From Siderastrea radians (Eukaryota; Cnidaria; Anthozoa; Scleractinia; Rhizangiidae): 64,000 nucleotides of DNA. The DNA lies in the NCBI GenBank assembly GCA_964017195.1, contig OZ024898.1, forward strand, positions 1,064,501-1,128,500, in the 5' to 3' direction. Below the pieces are notes generated by a model that was not told the DNA's origin, did not search any database, and was given only the letters and a program-made list of their open reading frames with translations. Made by a program: the position numbers and the translations under genes. Below are positions 24,005 to 36,772 of the stretch, in pieces. How positions within the stretch are numbered: position 1 is the stretch's first letter; the number at the start of each line of letters is the position of its first letter.

Positions 24005-24359
24005 ATTAAAGGGATGTTTTCAGTGTGTTTTTTGCGGAAAATTCGATGACAGTTCACAAAGTCGATCGTTGAATTGCAAGTTGCAAAGTTATGTTGTGTT
24101 TACCAAGAAATCCGCTGACCTTTTATCAAGGCTCAAATAGCATTTTATTGCTCCCTGATTGCTCATTTTGCGTTTAACATTTTATTTATTTATCATTTTA
24201 CATAAAATATAAAACAACTCATCTCTTCAGCCTTAAATAAATAAAACGTTTCTTTATTGAATTCAAAGACACTTTGCTGGCCGGAAATTTTCCTCCATGA
24301 CAGCTTACTCCGTGTTTGCCTCACTAGACCTAGTTCCCACTCATTGTTTTCAATCCAAC
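24005..24359. promoter_or_regulatory. Probable bidirectional promoter between FBXO16 and PRPP synthetase
   Basis: Only about 355 bp separate the divergent start codons, so core promoters and 5' UTRs of both genes must lie here unless upstream exons were missed. I see no convincing TATA box for either gene. AT-rich runs at 24,180-24,250 are neutral evidence. Confidence 0.55.
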
Positions 24360-27300
24360 ATGGCGGACTCTTCAGCTCAGAAAGCCACTTATGTTGCACG
24401 GCCCCCGGCAGTTTTGTTTTATCACAAATCAATGAGTCAGCTGGCACAAAGTATCTGTGAAAGATGCAGCCATGCATCGAATTCTCCAATCGTAACGCAG
24501 GTAAAACATTTTAGACAGTTTTGAATGCCTTCTACGTGGACATTGTTTATTTTTAGAGCCCCCTCGCTTTCGTTGTCGGGTACGTGATGCACCTGCAGTC
24601 TTGGGGCATTTGATTTTTGTGAAAATTTTTTTTAATGCCCCAATCTGGAGCCGAAAGTATCGGTCAAATCAAGTCAAACCCTTGACCTGTTTCTCTTTCG
24701 CGCACTTCATTTACCTGTTAAAATACAGTGGAATTCCGATTTTTCGAACCTCCTTGGGAAACGGAAATTGGTTAGAAAAATCGGGAGTTCGAAAAATCGA
24801 AGGTGGCACGAAATCACGCTTGAGATACGAGGTATTGTTTTATAACAACAAACAAACAGAAATACCATGGTACTCTTGTAAAGTTCTTTAGCTTTCATTT
24901 GAATGGTCACACTTTATGATTTTACTCAAGACTCAAAAGTTAGAACCAGCGTACCGTATTTTCTCGATTAAACGCCGGGGGCGTTTATTTAAAACTCGGC
25001 CTCGTAGACCCGGCGTTTATTCGGGGCCCGGCGTTTATTTATTAAATGCATTTTTCAGTATTGGAAGTTGATTTAACCAAGAACCTTATTTCAGCAAAAA
25101 CGTTTAAAAAATGTGGAACAATGTCATCAACTTTGTTTCATCTAAGTGAATCTGATAAGTTATTTAAAAAAAAAAGAGATAAAAAAAACATCAGTGACAG
25201 AAACAGGGATTGAACTCTTCTCAACGTTACGTTTCTCGGCATGCATGAAACACGGAGGAAGTGTATCGGTAACTGCTCGACAGCAAACGTACTGTGAAAG
25301 AAATTTTGAACAAGGTGGTGGCGAGGTTCCATCTCCATCAGGTCTGAGAAAGGCAGAATTATGGAACGGTTCAATTGCAAGAAACTGCTGGAGAAATGCT
25401 GGAAAGACCCTAGAGATGATCCTTGCTTGATGTACAAGCCCGCAGAAAAGTTACCATGATTTAAAAGAGATTGATACGATACCTGATGCGTCGTTTGTTT
25501 CATCTGTTTTAATAGAAGTACTTTTGTAAAGGTAGTTTGGTTTAAATATAAGTGTATAAATTCAAATATAATGGTAGAAAGAGGACTAGTATGCAGTCAC
25601 GACACGTAATCCTGATTTAATATACCCATCTCGAATAAACGCCGCGACCTCAAATAAACACCGGGACCCCGAATAAACGCCGGGGGCGCTTATTTTAAAC
25701 TCGGCCCTGTAGACGCGGCGTTTATTTGAACCCGGCGTTTATTCGGGGTGCGGCGTTTAATCGAGAAAATACGGTATACACATAATAAACAGCATCCACA
25801 GGAAAGCCAGGCCTAATGAGTGGCCATTCAAGTGAAAGGTACTGAGCAGTTACCTTGTGACTGTTTACTGTGTAATAGAATGTGGTGGTACCTTTTGAGT
25901 CTGAGACGTGCTACCATTCAAATGAAAAATTCTTAAATTTCTACCCAGTAATTTAAGAATTTTGTGTGGGTTCGAGAAATCAAAGGTAAATTTCTTATAA
26001 ATTTCCCCTCTGTGGGGAAATATTTGACCACAAGTTTGGCCCCATACTGGGGACATTTGAATTTGAACATGCAGAGGACTGGGTCCATTTGAATTTAACT
26101 ATGCAAAGTACTGGGTCCTAAATTCGTGTTCCAGGAGATGCCATCTTGGAAAATTGAAGTCAACTTTAGATCGGCAAGTCTGGCAAGTATGTAACAATGG
26201 CATATAATTATTTTATTTTTATAATGCAATACCGCTGCAGTTTCAATCTCTTATTCAGTATAATGTAAAGGTTGTTTGAAGAATATTGCAATTCAATTTT
26301 GGTGAAACCAAAGCTGGATTTTCAGCCCTTTTTAATCGTTGAATCTTTTTTAATCATCAGATCACTTAGTCAGCACAGAAAAATTGAAGCTCAATTAATG
26401 ATGAGTGCAATATCCTCTCTCAACACCTTTGCTGCTACTGGGAAACAATCTACAACTCTCAGGGATTGTTGTTTTTTTTCCTTGAATTTATTCAACTTCA
26501 ATCTTCTTCAATCTACCTTCGATAACAGGAGTTAGAAACGTTCATTTCAAATTACTTCATTTCTTTTAATACATGCCATTACACGGTTTTGTTATCCCCA
26601 GATGTGGATATTTTATCAAATTTGAACTACTTTCCAGTCCCAAGGGTCGGAAATTTGACCAAAAAATTGCAAAAAAGTTCAAATGCCGCACCTTTGCCTA
26701 TACCCCCCCCCCCTGCCTCTTCATCTAAACATTGATAACTGCATAAAATTTTTCATTTCTCATTACCATTTCTCTCGTGAAAGTGCATTGGTTGGTCAGG
26801 TAAAATTAAAATATATAGAGAATATTACACAGCGGTACAAAGATATGAATTTTATTTTCAAGTGGTAAAAACAATATTTTACGAACAAGTGCAGCGAGTG
26901 AGTAAAATATTGTTTTTTGCCACGAGAAAATAAAATTCATATCTTCAAGCCGCCATGTAATTTTCTTTTTACTATATAGAAAAGAGTATTTTTGCACAAA
27001 CAACAGTGTAAAAGCGGGAAATGATGTCATCGATATCCTCACTAGTGAGGATATGGAAAATACACCACTCGAGATGCGGATGTAGTTTCATATGAACTTT
27101 ACAAGTGGTCTATTTTCCACTAAAACACTCTTGTCTATATAATAAAAGGAAGTATTGACAAAGTAAAGATGTATACAAAGCATGTTAAGACTTGGAAACT
27201 CTCAAGAAAAGGGAGCAGCCAGGCAGTGAATCGGGAATCTGGTCTGTTGGTTGATCAGCTGTAACTTTTAGTCATTTTTATCATTTCTTAGAAAGGACTT

Positions 27301-30208
27301 CTTCAATTTCAACAAAGTGTGGAGCTCAGATCTGTATCCTGGGAGCAGTTCCCTGATGGGTGGCCAAATTTGTTTATTGAAAATGTCAAACAGGATTGTG
27401 CAGGAAGAGATGGTAAATACCCCATTGTAAATATTTTCTTATTTTTTCACTTCAATCGGAGATGGAAACATTTCCGGGGGGTGTGCCAAAATTTTGGAAA
27501 TTCTGGAGGGTAGCAGGGGTATATTTTGGGGGCTGATTTTGGAAAATCCAGAGGGGAGGGGGTCATAGGACAAATCCCTTCCATGAGGGGTATGGATATT
27601 TTCTAGAACTAGACATTGTACAAAAATAATTTGCTGACTGTGCATTCTCAAAAACTGTGAACATGTGTATTAAAATTTGAGATAACTACACAAAAATTGA
27701 TAAAAGGGAAATTGTTTGATAAAAAAGGCAAGTACATTTGTCAACACTTGTTTGTTTAAAATGGTTTGTGGTTTGAGCTAGAAGACTCATTTATGTGGGT
27801 AGCAATGAATATTTATGTAGAAGAAACTGGATTAAAGGTGTTCACAGTTTTTGATTCTCATAGCCAGATCAAATTGGAATTTGGAAATGTTGGTTTTTGA
27901 GGAGAGGGGAAAACCGGAGTACCCGGAGAAAAACGTCTTGGAGCAAGGAATGAGAACTGACAACAAACTCAACCCACAATTGACGCTGAGTCTGGGAATC
28001 GAACCCGCGCCACATTGGTGGGAGGCAAGCACTCTCACCACAGCGCCATCCCTGCTCCCCCAATAGTAGTAAGCTTAAAAGGCTGATTACCAGTATTAAA
28101 TTGAGCTACCTTGTGTGGCCAGGCATTTTGGGGGGCAGGGGGCAAACAAAGCTGTGACAAGAATGCAAGAGCACAAAGCTGCAAAAAGCCAAAGTTGACC
28201 CTGCTTTTAGGAGGTCAGTGTTTAAAAGGGAGTTAATTCTGAAGTTTCTGTTACATGTATATGCCCCCTAGTCAAAGATCTGTTCTATTACATTCAAGGA
28301 ATCAGGTGACACTAATTACATGTAACATTTGCCTTCTTCTTCTTCATTTTTGGTTTGATTGTTTGTTTGTTTGTTTGTTTGTTTTTTGAGTCATTTTTTT
28401 GGGCAGCTTCCACTCCCCTGAGGTTGTTTTTGAACAGCTTTCAGTGATTTACAAAATTCCAAGGTTTGTATTTTTCTTAAATGTTAATAATTCCTTCTGT
28501 CAATTTATAGAAGTCTCACTTGAAAAACATTTTGGCAATAAAGTGCCACGAAAAAATGCAGTGTTCTAAGTCAAACATGTAACCCATTATACCTATTATG
28601 GGGTTTAATGTGTCACTATCAAAATGTTCAGGCCATGCAATAGTGCTGTATCACAGGTTTACAATGTCTTCTGACCTGGATGCCCCACTTAAGGCCGATT
28701 TACATGGTATAATTTGTCGCATGCGATAATTCTAACGTCGTGCCAATGCCATGCCTACAACACCAATCATGCCATGTATTATTTTAAACCTACAACATCC
28801 TTACAACAGTTGCACACAACATGAAAAATGTTGTAGGGAATATTTAAACATGTTTTAAAAGTTATAGCCAGAATCAAAATGTTAGAATGACGAATTGTAT
28901 ATGATATTTGCCTGACGCGAGCAGCACGTGCTACAAAAGTTGCATACAATAGTCGTGAGCAAAATTTGTACCATGTAAATTGGCCTTTACAAGTGTCACA
29001 AGGCTGTACACAGAAATACAACAGTTGATGAAAAAAGTGTGAAGAACCTTGGTTCTCTTTGAGATCCATAATTCCTTATATAAGTTGTACACAGAAATAC
29101 AATAGTTGATGAAAATGGTTTGAAGAACTTTCGTTTTCTTTAAGACTGGTAATTCCTTATATAAGCTTGCTACTCTATCAAGCTCATCTCTTCTGATGAG
29201 TGAAATGTTGAATCCTTTAATAAGTTTGTCGCATCAGTTTTGCTGATTCAGCATTTTACTGTCAGGTTACTAGCACGTTCATTCACTGCTATTATACCTT
29301 ATTTTCCAACTGGGACAATGGAGAGGGAGGAAATCGAAGGACGAGTTGCTACTGCAAAGGTATTGTATGCTAACTTTTGAATTATTTTTTCAATATTTCA
29401 AATAAAAATTTAAAATATTAAGAAATGGACTTCATCACAAGAAAGCATTTCTAAATAAATAGACAAACAAACCAACAAGCAAAGAAATAAATAATTAGTG
29501 GTGCCAACCTCATTCCCAGAGACCTTGGGAACGAGGTTGTAGTGGTGCCACCATTTCCACTAAAAATTCATGCAGTAGTCAAGGTGCAACTTCTTCTTAC
29601 AAGGAGAAATTAGATATTGGTCACTGTTATTGGGATGATTAGATCAGGAAAGTGTTAGAACCTGCACTCCTTCTAATAATTTTAATCCATTGATTGTAGA
29701 CACTGGCAATGCTGTTGTCGGCCATTCCACTGACAGCAAGAGGTCCATCTCAGATCATGGTCTTTGACATTCATGCTTTGCAAGAGAGGTTCTATTTTAC
29801 TGACAATGTGATCCCTAGGTAACTGGAGGTTCTGTTACATGACAAAACATGATAAACAAATTCGTGTCAATGACAAGCAGCAACTACATGTCTTGACTGT
29901 ATGTAATTAAGTTACTACAACAAAACTCTGAAAATATGCAGCTAAGCTTATATGTACTTTTTGTACCCTTTTAAATTAATTTTTATAGTTTTATCATCTT
30001 TAGCATCCTCATTATTATTTCCATTGTTTCGGGATAGATTATTTTTGTCTTGTTTTTAGGAGGCCACAAGTTCCTTAACTCTTAACTGTCACATGCCCCC
30101 GTCACAAAATTAAGTTGATGATGATGATGACGATGATGACGATGATGATGATGATGATGAAGATGATGATGATGAGAATGATGATGGTCTACTTGTTGGA
30201 GAACAGTG

Positions 30209-30242
<34 letters not shown>

Positions 30243-30274
30243 GTCGTCATTGTCGTCATCATTATCACCCCACC

Positions 30275-30308
<34 letters not shown>

Positions 30309-32845
30309 TTAACATAAGCCCCTGAGTCCTCTAACAGAAATAAGCCCTTTCAAAATGAGCCCCCAAATCTTAGATGAAAATAATTATCCATTCAATCACT
30401 GTCCTTGATTTTAGATTGGAATCAGCCATACCACTACTCCTTCGTGAAATCACTGTACTCAGTCAAGAGAATAATATAAGCATTGCATTTCCTGATGAAG
30501 GTGCATTCAAGAGGTTCCACACAATGTTCTCGTCCTTTCCCACAATCACGTGCATCAAGATTAGAGAAGGAGACAAAAGGATCGTCAAAGTCAAAGATGG
30601 TAAATCAAAACCCAAGGGATGGGGCAGTCACTTAATTGAGCCTTAACCCTTTCACTCCTAGACTCAGTTATGGAGACATTTAAGGTGGTTCTAACTTTTG
30701 AGTCTGTGGATGAAATCCTATGGTGTGACCATTTAAGTGAAACCTCTTCAGCAGTACTTCCACATGGTACTATAATTATCTTTGGGATTTATCTTGAATT
30801 TTGGTTTTAGGTGCTAATGGGAGTAAAAGGGTTAACATGGACATGCCTCTAGGTGGGGTATGGTTTTCAGACAGAGGACTTAGTTTCTAAAGAAACTGTG
30901 GTGTTGCACTGGTCAGATAGTGAAACGCTTCAATTTGATGTTAACTGAGGAGTTGATATGAGGCAGATTGGCTACCGTAAAGACTGATTCAAAAGCCGAC
31001 GATTTGAATGGTTGTCCTTCTGCAAAAAGTAAACCCACAGGAAGAGTGAATCGTCTCTGGCAAAGGGCTAATGCTTGAAATGCCTGTTTTTGTTTCGATC
31101 CCTCCACAACCGTCATTTTACCTTAACATCAAATCACAGGATTTTCAGGGTATTCTGTCTTGCAACAGGGTATAAAAGTTCACTATTGCAGTCTTAAACA
31201 GAGAAGAATGTCATTTTGAAATGGGTTTGAATTAATCAGATCATAGCCCATAGTGGACCTTAACGTACAGTGTACTTTCTAGCTGCATAGGCAAGAACAC
31301 TTTGCAACGGGAATAAATTGCAACTGCAAGTCCACGAAACAAAGCATTTAGTCTTAGTAGTGTAAGACAGTTGAGGATTTTTGCCGTAAATAATGGATTC
31401 AAGCTTTGTGGTTTGTGTAGAGAGGTGTAAAAGTGTCGCGTCCCAAATGTGGTCTTTTTTTTCTTGCAGGTGACCCAACTGGACATCACGTAATCATTGT
31501 AGATGACCTTGTAATGACAGGAGGAACTCTTGTTCAATGTGCTAAAGTAAGAATGAGCCTGAAATTTGGTCATTTTTGTAGTAAAATGCATCTCATATAC
31601 CAATGCCCCTAAAAACTGTTCAAGTTAGCAATACAACGTGTTTGTTACAGTTCCATAAGAAAGGTTTTCTCACATTTTTGCCATGGTATAGTTAATACTT
31701 AATCACCGACATGGACGTAAATAATTACCACTCTTAACCGACACTGAGGTGAATAATTGTCTTCGTACAGACCAAACCAGTGGATAGCCAGCACCAAATA
31801 GTTCCTTTTTTCTGAGAAATGAGGAGAAACTCGCGCGCGAAATCCAGAACAATGCATGCCGGGAGATAAATAGCAGATAGCAGATACCATCCCCGCGAGT
31901 TTGATCAGCCAATCAGAGTCCGTGAAAAACATTATCCATTGGTTTGGTATTCAGTAAAGTGGACATGTCATACGAGTTATTCATCAAAGCATTTAAGGGT
32001 ACTTAAAGGTATAACCTCTTTTATCTCAAGCCAGTTAGTCAGGCGTGAAGAGCTAAACACGTGAGACACGAGCCCGCTAAATTCTAAATTCTAAATTCTG
32101 CGCGGAAATTCGTAGTGCATGTCTCGCTCGGTCTCTACTGGAAACACGCCTTCCTAGCTACCAGACACACTGAAAAACGACAAACGATTGGTTACACGTG
32201 TGGCCAATCAGAAGGTCAAATAACTCAATGAACCAATCAAATGTCGAAGAAAAACATGCAACTGGCGCAAACGTCGGAGGCTAAGGGCGCATTTGACCGG
32301 CAAAAATACCTTGTAAGTCGTTTCCGGAATTTGGGTAAACCTTGCGACATGTGCGAGGTTGTTCCAATTTTCCAGAAAAGCGGAAAATACCCAGAAATGC
32401 AACAAAATGCTTTTCCATTCACCGCCTGTATTTTTGTGAGGTTTCAAACTGGAACACTTTGCCTAACGGAAAGCACAATACGTCATTACCGGTTTTTGTT
32501 TAATAGTTTTTTTGTCCTGTTTCTTTAAAAAACCACCATGTTTTTTCCATTTGTAAAGCACTTGAACTGTCCAGTCTTCATGAAGTTACTCAAATACTTT
32601 GTTTGTTTCACCAGGCATTATTAACATCCGGTGCAGTGAAGATAAGCGCTTACGTCACACACGCCGTGTTCCCCAAAGAATCATGGAAGCTGTTTACAGA
32701 TTGTGAAGTACAGTTTGACAAGTTCTACATCACAGACTCCCTCCCTCATGCCGCTAATATCGCCAAGCATCCTCCGTTCAAATTGCTTTCGCTCTGCGAT
32801 TCCATTTCGGAGGCCTTACTGGGCTTTGACTTGCTTCAAAGCTGA
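24360..32845 (+). CDS. Plant PRS3/PRS4-type ribose-phosphate pyrophosphokinase (PRPP synthetase)
   Basis: Eight exons, 24360-24500, 27292-27412, 28391-28463, 29266-29359, 29700-29818, 30415-30599, 31470-31546 and 32615-32845, join in phase to 346 aa, close to plant PRS4 (about 337). Diagnostic stretches: [74 protein letters not shown] and the PRPP-binding loop [14 protein letters not shown]. The enzyme would transfer pyrophosphate from ATP to ribose 5-phosphate for nucleotide synthesis, in the cytosol (no targeting peptide is apparent). It resembles the phosphate-independent plant PRS3/PRS4 branch more than animal PRPS1/2. The start is the Met of [12 protein letters not shown]; the frame is open to 24,297 but without better support. 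Introns carry at least six mobile elements, none interrupting an exon. Confidence 0.9.
24954..25774. mobile_element. 821-bp MITE with TA target site
   Basis: Ends CCGTATTTTCTCGATTAAAC and the exact reverse complement GTTTAATCGAGAAAATACGG, each flanked by TA. Inside are repeated GGCGTTTATTCGGGG-type units in both orientations. It lies in intron 1 of the PRPP synthetase gene. A separate motif at 24,727 (CAGTGGAATTCCGATTTTTC) resembles a pogo/Tigger-type end but I could not pair it. Confidence 0.85.
26841..26944. repeat. 104-bp foldback repeat
   Basis: AGATATGAATTTTATTTTCA...AATATTTTAC is followed after an 18-bp loop by its near-perfect reverse complement. Intron 1 of the PRPP synthetase gene. 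Confidence 0.75.
27838..28062 (-). mobile_element. tRNA-derived SINE, second family
   Basis: The minus strand begins GGGGAGCAGGGATGGCGCTG with an A-box-like GTGGTGAGAG and a B box GGTTCGATTCC, followed by a conserved body (TTTTTCTCCGGGTACTCCGG). It lies in intron 2 of the PRPP synthetase gene. Confidence 0.8.
28692..28986. mobile_element. 295-bp MITE with TTA target duplication
   Basis: AGGCCGATTTACATGGTA and the reverse complement TACCATGTAAATTGGCCT form the ends, with TTA on each side (28689-28691, 28987-28989), as for PIF/Harbinger. Intron 3 of the PRPP synthetase gene. Confidence 0.8.
30115..30309. repeat. GAT then ATC trinucleotide microsatellite (inverted)
   Basis: A GAT run at 30,115-30,185 is followed, after about 25 bp, by an ATC/CAC run to 30,309, so the two halves can pair as a hairpin. 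Confidence 0.9.
30643..30835. mobile_element. MITE, copy 2 of the TTAACCCTTTCACTCC family
   Basis: TTAACCCTTTCACTCCTA at the left and GGGAGTAAAAGGGTTAA at the right; the terminal TTAA may be the duplicated target. Related to 21,236-21,450, so the same family sits in introns of both divergent genes. Confidence 0.8.
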
Positions 32846-33305
32846 TTCGTAAAACTACTTGATTTTTCAATTTTAGCGCGGTTTTTAAAGAATGCAGTAA
32901 ATAAAAAAAACCCTAGAAGTCACAATTCAGCTCTGTCATCTGCCAATTTAATATAAAACTTAATTAACGCATTGAACCAATCAGAACTTGCTGCCCAAAG
33001 CATGCAACTTGTGGCAAGCGAGGGAAAACGTGCGTAGTTTTAGTTTTGATTCTTGTTGAAATTCTTTTTAGGTTTAGGAGTTTTACTGCGCGAAAAATCT
33101 TAGTAGATTTTGAAAATCTAAAAATCTTTTTAGCTTTGGAAAACAGGTTTCTCATGTACGATTTGATTGGAGTGGTTAGATTGATGTAAAAATACTGGTG
33201 CTAATTAGATGGCTCGGCAAACGAAAAAGAGTAACAGCTAATCAAAAACCAAGCTTAACGCACCGTAAAATTAAGCGCCTTGACATGAATGGCAAACTCA
33301 TGTTA
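32846..33305. other. 3' flank of the PRPP synthetase gene
   Basis: AATAAA near 32,900 could be the polyadenylation signal. No coding sequence is seen to the MITE at 33,306. Confidence 0.4.
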
Positions 33306-33519
33306 AGGCTGGTTTCCATATGATCGCTACGATCGCTGCGATCGCTGGCAAAAACTTTCAGCAGTCGTTGCGATTATGTGGAAACCACTTTTTAGCGATC
33401 GTATCGATCACAGCAATCATATGGAAACCAGCCTGTATGGAAACTGCTTAGCAATCAAAGTCGCAACGACCGCTCAACTTTTTTGGTGGCGATCGTAGCG
33501 ATCATATGGAAACCAGCCT
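33306..33519. mobile_element. 214-bp MITE with TTA target duplication
   Basis: AGGCTGGTTTCCATATGATC and its reverse complement form the ends, flanked by TTA (33303-33305, 33520-33522). Internal GCGATCG-type repeats occur in both orientations. Confidence 0.85.
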
Positions 33520-33522
33520 TTA

Positions 33523-35111
33523 CAACCAACGACTTTTCACTTTATCGAAGAAGCTCATGAACGTGCAAAACTCATGTATTGTGCCAAGTTATTGGCAAAC
33601 AGTGCCATGTGCGCCAAGTTGTGTTTGCAACGTGATGGTAGACCGTTTTTTGCACATTCGCAAACGTGTTGTTTTTGCCAACACGAATTTGCAAACATAA
33701 GTTTGTCGTGTGAAGAAAGGCTTCTAGTACCCAGGGTATGGAAAACCTAGATATACAACGAATTTGGAATTCTAACTGTGATCGACATAAATGGATGCAT
33801 GCAGGATAATAGTACCATAGAAGGTAGGAAAATTATAGAAGTAGAAAATTACACGTTTATATTGCAAAAGGTAGAAAAGTACAGTAAAATATTAACAAGA
33901 CAACCGTCGTACGTACATTATCAGTAAAAATATACATATATTTCAATAAAACACCGAAAAAAGGTGGAAAAGTGTATACACATACAATTAATTAGGAGAT
34001 AGACCGATTTTTGCGTGTAAGCTGGGAAATGCAGTTCAGTTTTCGTTTTGGATCCGGTTTAAGTAAAAGAAAATGCTGGTATGGAATGTATTTATAAGTT
34101 TAAGAGTAATCAGTTATAACTGACTACGAGTAGTCACTTTTATTAGATAGATTTGGATAGATAGATTCTGTCTGATAGTTACTGTCTTGCATAAATAAGC
34201 TTATATTTACATGATAAAGTTTAATTTATATACAAGATCTAGAATGAAGATCGTAATTGTTTGACTTTTCAGAGTCTACTTGCTGGTTCACTTGTTTGAA
34301 GTTGTATAACATATCAGAATTCATGGGGCGGTTTTCAATCGAATGTCGTAAAACTAAAACTAAAGTAATTACCCCAGCCAATCACAACAGGAACAAGTTA
34401 GCCAAGGAACTAATCAAAATCGGACGCCAATCGCAGGAAAACCAGTGAGCAAGGTGCGTTTGTTTTTACTTCTTATTGGTTGAAAAAGTGGCGCGAAATT
34501 TGTCTGACCAATCATAGAGCGTAGTGAAGCAAAACCAGTGCAAATGCGAATTACTTTCGATACCCAATTGAAAACCGCTCAAAGCCACCGATTGATTTCC
34601 CGCGCACTCATTAGACGAAACACATCACGTGGTACAAAATGGGACGGTGGATATCGGACGACTTAAGGTGGCTTGAAAGGGTTTTAATTGCTATAATTCT
34701 TTTGAAACAAGGAAAGATTACAAAGAAGTGTTTCTGACTATGTGGGCAAACTATAAATATCTTAACACCTCTTTTGTCCAGCAACACTTTAGGGCTGATT
34801 TTGTCGTGATAGCTGTTATCCTGGCAACATTAAAGGCCCACAAAAAGAACTCCAAATTAGTCCAAATTTCAGTTTTTGCTAATTACCTGAAAAACTGACC
34901 TACCCTTTTCATTGCAGTTTTAGAGAGCTCCCTAAATTCTTTAAAACATTATCACAACATAATTACCAATTGGACCAAATTTTAGAAAATTTTGAATGTT
35001 ACTTCCTTTTCGATGGAATTACCTTAACCCGGCCGATTTGAAATCTGTTGATACTGCAGAGTTAATTCCCATATTTCTCAGAGAGTAAGGGGTTGACCCA
35101 GTGATCATGTA
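33523..35111. other. Intergenic; no gene recognised
   Basis: Holds one MITE at 34,326-34,580 (listed separately) and AT-rich sequence. No coding exon supported. Confidence 0.35.
34326..34580. mobile_element. MITE of the GCGGTTTTCAATTG family, copy 1
   Basis: Starts GGGCGGTTTTCAATCGAATG and ends CCAATTGAAAACCGCTC. Interior shares GTAAAACTAAAACTAAAGTA and several CCAAT motifs with 36,481-36,772 (opposite orientation) and with 16,553-16,620. Confidence 0.75.
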
Positions 35112-35301
35112 ATGATTATGATTGATAGATTATTATTTATCTCTTGGCCAATATTGGGTGATCTCAGTAACTCGCGCCTTCAAAGCTTCTTCCCTCCTTC
35201 GGCCGCGCCATTTATACACACTAGCTGTTACACGCACAACATTTCTTTAACTTCTTCAAGAGGAATTTCCCCTTCATGTTATGTCGGAGACAGCAAGGAA
35301 G
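35112..35301 (+). promoter_or_regulatory. Extra ADH promoter module with orphan first exon (MSETARK)
   Basis: Aligns with the promoter and exon 1 of ADH copies A and B: ATTGATAG, TTGGCCAAT (CCAAT box), AAAGCTTCT and CCATTTATACA (TATA-like), then ATG at 35281 encoding MSETARK and a GTAGGA donor at 35302. No exon 2 follows before 37,664, so it is either an orphan duplicate or an alternative upstream promoter for copy A. Confidence 0.65.
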
Positions 35302-36480
35302 GTAGGAAAACGAACAATGTTTAACTTCAACAGTAAAATGGCCTCATGCCGCCTAATACACTATAGTTACAGTACCAGACAAAAGTAACCTAACAGGGAA
35401 TGCTAGGCAGAACGCGTTCCCAAAGTGTTTTGTTTAGCTTTCCATAAGCGTTCCCCTAACGTTCACTTGGCGTCCCCCAAGTGTTCCAGTTTTGAAGGAA
35501 CGTTAGCTGTGTAGCTTTTTCTGCAACACAACAGAGAACGCGTTCTCCACTATTGTGCAGAGTGTAGACTGAAAGATGGGGAAACTCTCGCCAAGAAAGT
35601 GGACATGAAGGTCTTAAAAGCGAATAACGGTACAGTTTTTTGGCGTTTGGATTCCTTCCAAGACACAACCTTAAGTCGCTCAAGAATTAAAACTAAAACC
35701 GCGGACTTCAAAGCAAAAGACCAGGGAGAACGATACGGTACAGCAAATGATGTTTGTTCCTTTTAACAGTTGGTTAACTTATCGCTATAATAACCTCTGT
35801 TATTTGGCTCGCATGTATGCCGCTCAATTTTCGAATAAGCGATCGCTTTGACCAGAGAACAATTAACGCTTTCTATAATTGCCATGTAAGCGGCACAGTT
35901 TTAGAATGGTTTTATAACAATTAATTGTTTATATGGCAGGAGATCTTAACAAGCTATTTTAAAAAAGATTTTCCTGTTCTAAGATCTTAACTCACTTCAT
36001 CTCACAACTGGTGAATCAAATAAATCAGTACACATACACACTGTCTAGATATTTGTATTTATTTTAGGGAGCAACTAATAAGTTTCTAGAAAAAACAATT
36101 TGAGTAATTTCCTAAAATTTTGAATTGATTTATTTTGGTTTAAAATTTGTGGTAAACTATTCCATACAACTATCCCTCGAGTTAAATTGAGAGAAAATTT
36201 ACCATAATTTGTTCACGTGTAGCACATATGTAAATCAGTTGCAGATCGTGTGCCATATTTATGAACGCTTTCCCTCAGTTTACAAAAGAAAAAAAAAAGA
36301 AAAATATGGATAATTTACCATTAAAAACCAAGTACAAGAAAGCGTGCATTCAATTCATACCCCGGTCTGCTTACTTCTCTGTACTTAAAAATATCATAAT
36401 TCCGACTTTTTTGGTTTTTGTCGATAAATTGCAGTTTTTTTTAATAAGTACGTGCACATATAATCTGATGTTACAATATA
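35302..36480. other. Intergenic or intronic; no exon recognised
   Basis: Lies between the orphan first exon and the next MITE. No ADH exon 2 homologue or other coding exon is found. Confidence 0.35.
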
Positions 36481-36772
36481 GAGCGGTTTTCAATTGAGTG
36501 TCGAAAGTAATTCGTGTTTTGCTTTGGTTTTGCTTTACTTCGCTCTGTGATTGGTTAAAAAATCTCGCGCCACTTTCTCGACCAATCAGGAGTAAAACTC
36601 AAACCAATCAGTCGCGACTTGCTCGCGCTCGCACGTTTTTTGCCGCGCTTGACGCCAGTAACGTGTACTTGCTTCGAGTTCTGATTGGTTCATTGGGTAA
36701 TTTGTGTTTATTGTGATTGGCTGGGGTAATTACTTTGGTTTTGGTTTTACGACACTAATTTGAAAAGCGCTC
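36481..36772. mobile_element. MITE of the GCGGTTTTCAATTG family, copy 2
   Basis: GAGCGGTTTTCAATTGAGTG at the left and an imperfect reverse complement ending GCGCTC at the right, flanked by TA (36479-36480, 36773-36774). Carries several ATTGG (inverted CCAAT) motifs. Confidence 0.8.

Noticed and set aside
27990..28060. Second tRNA gene
   Set aside because: Has A- and B-box-like motifs but no proper acceptor pairing and is followed by a conserved SINE tail.
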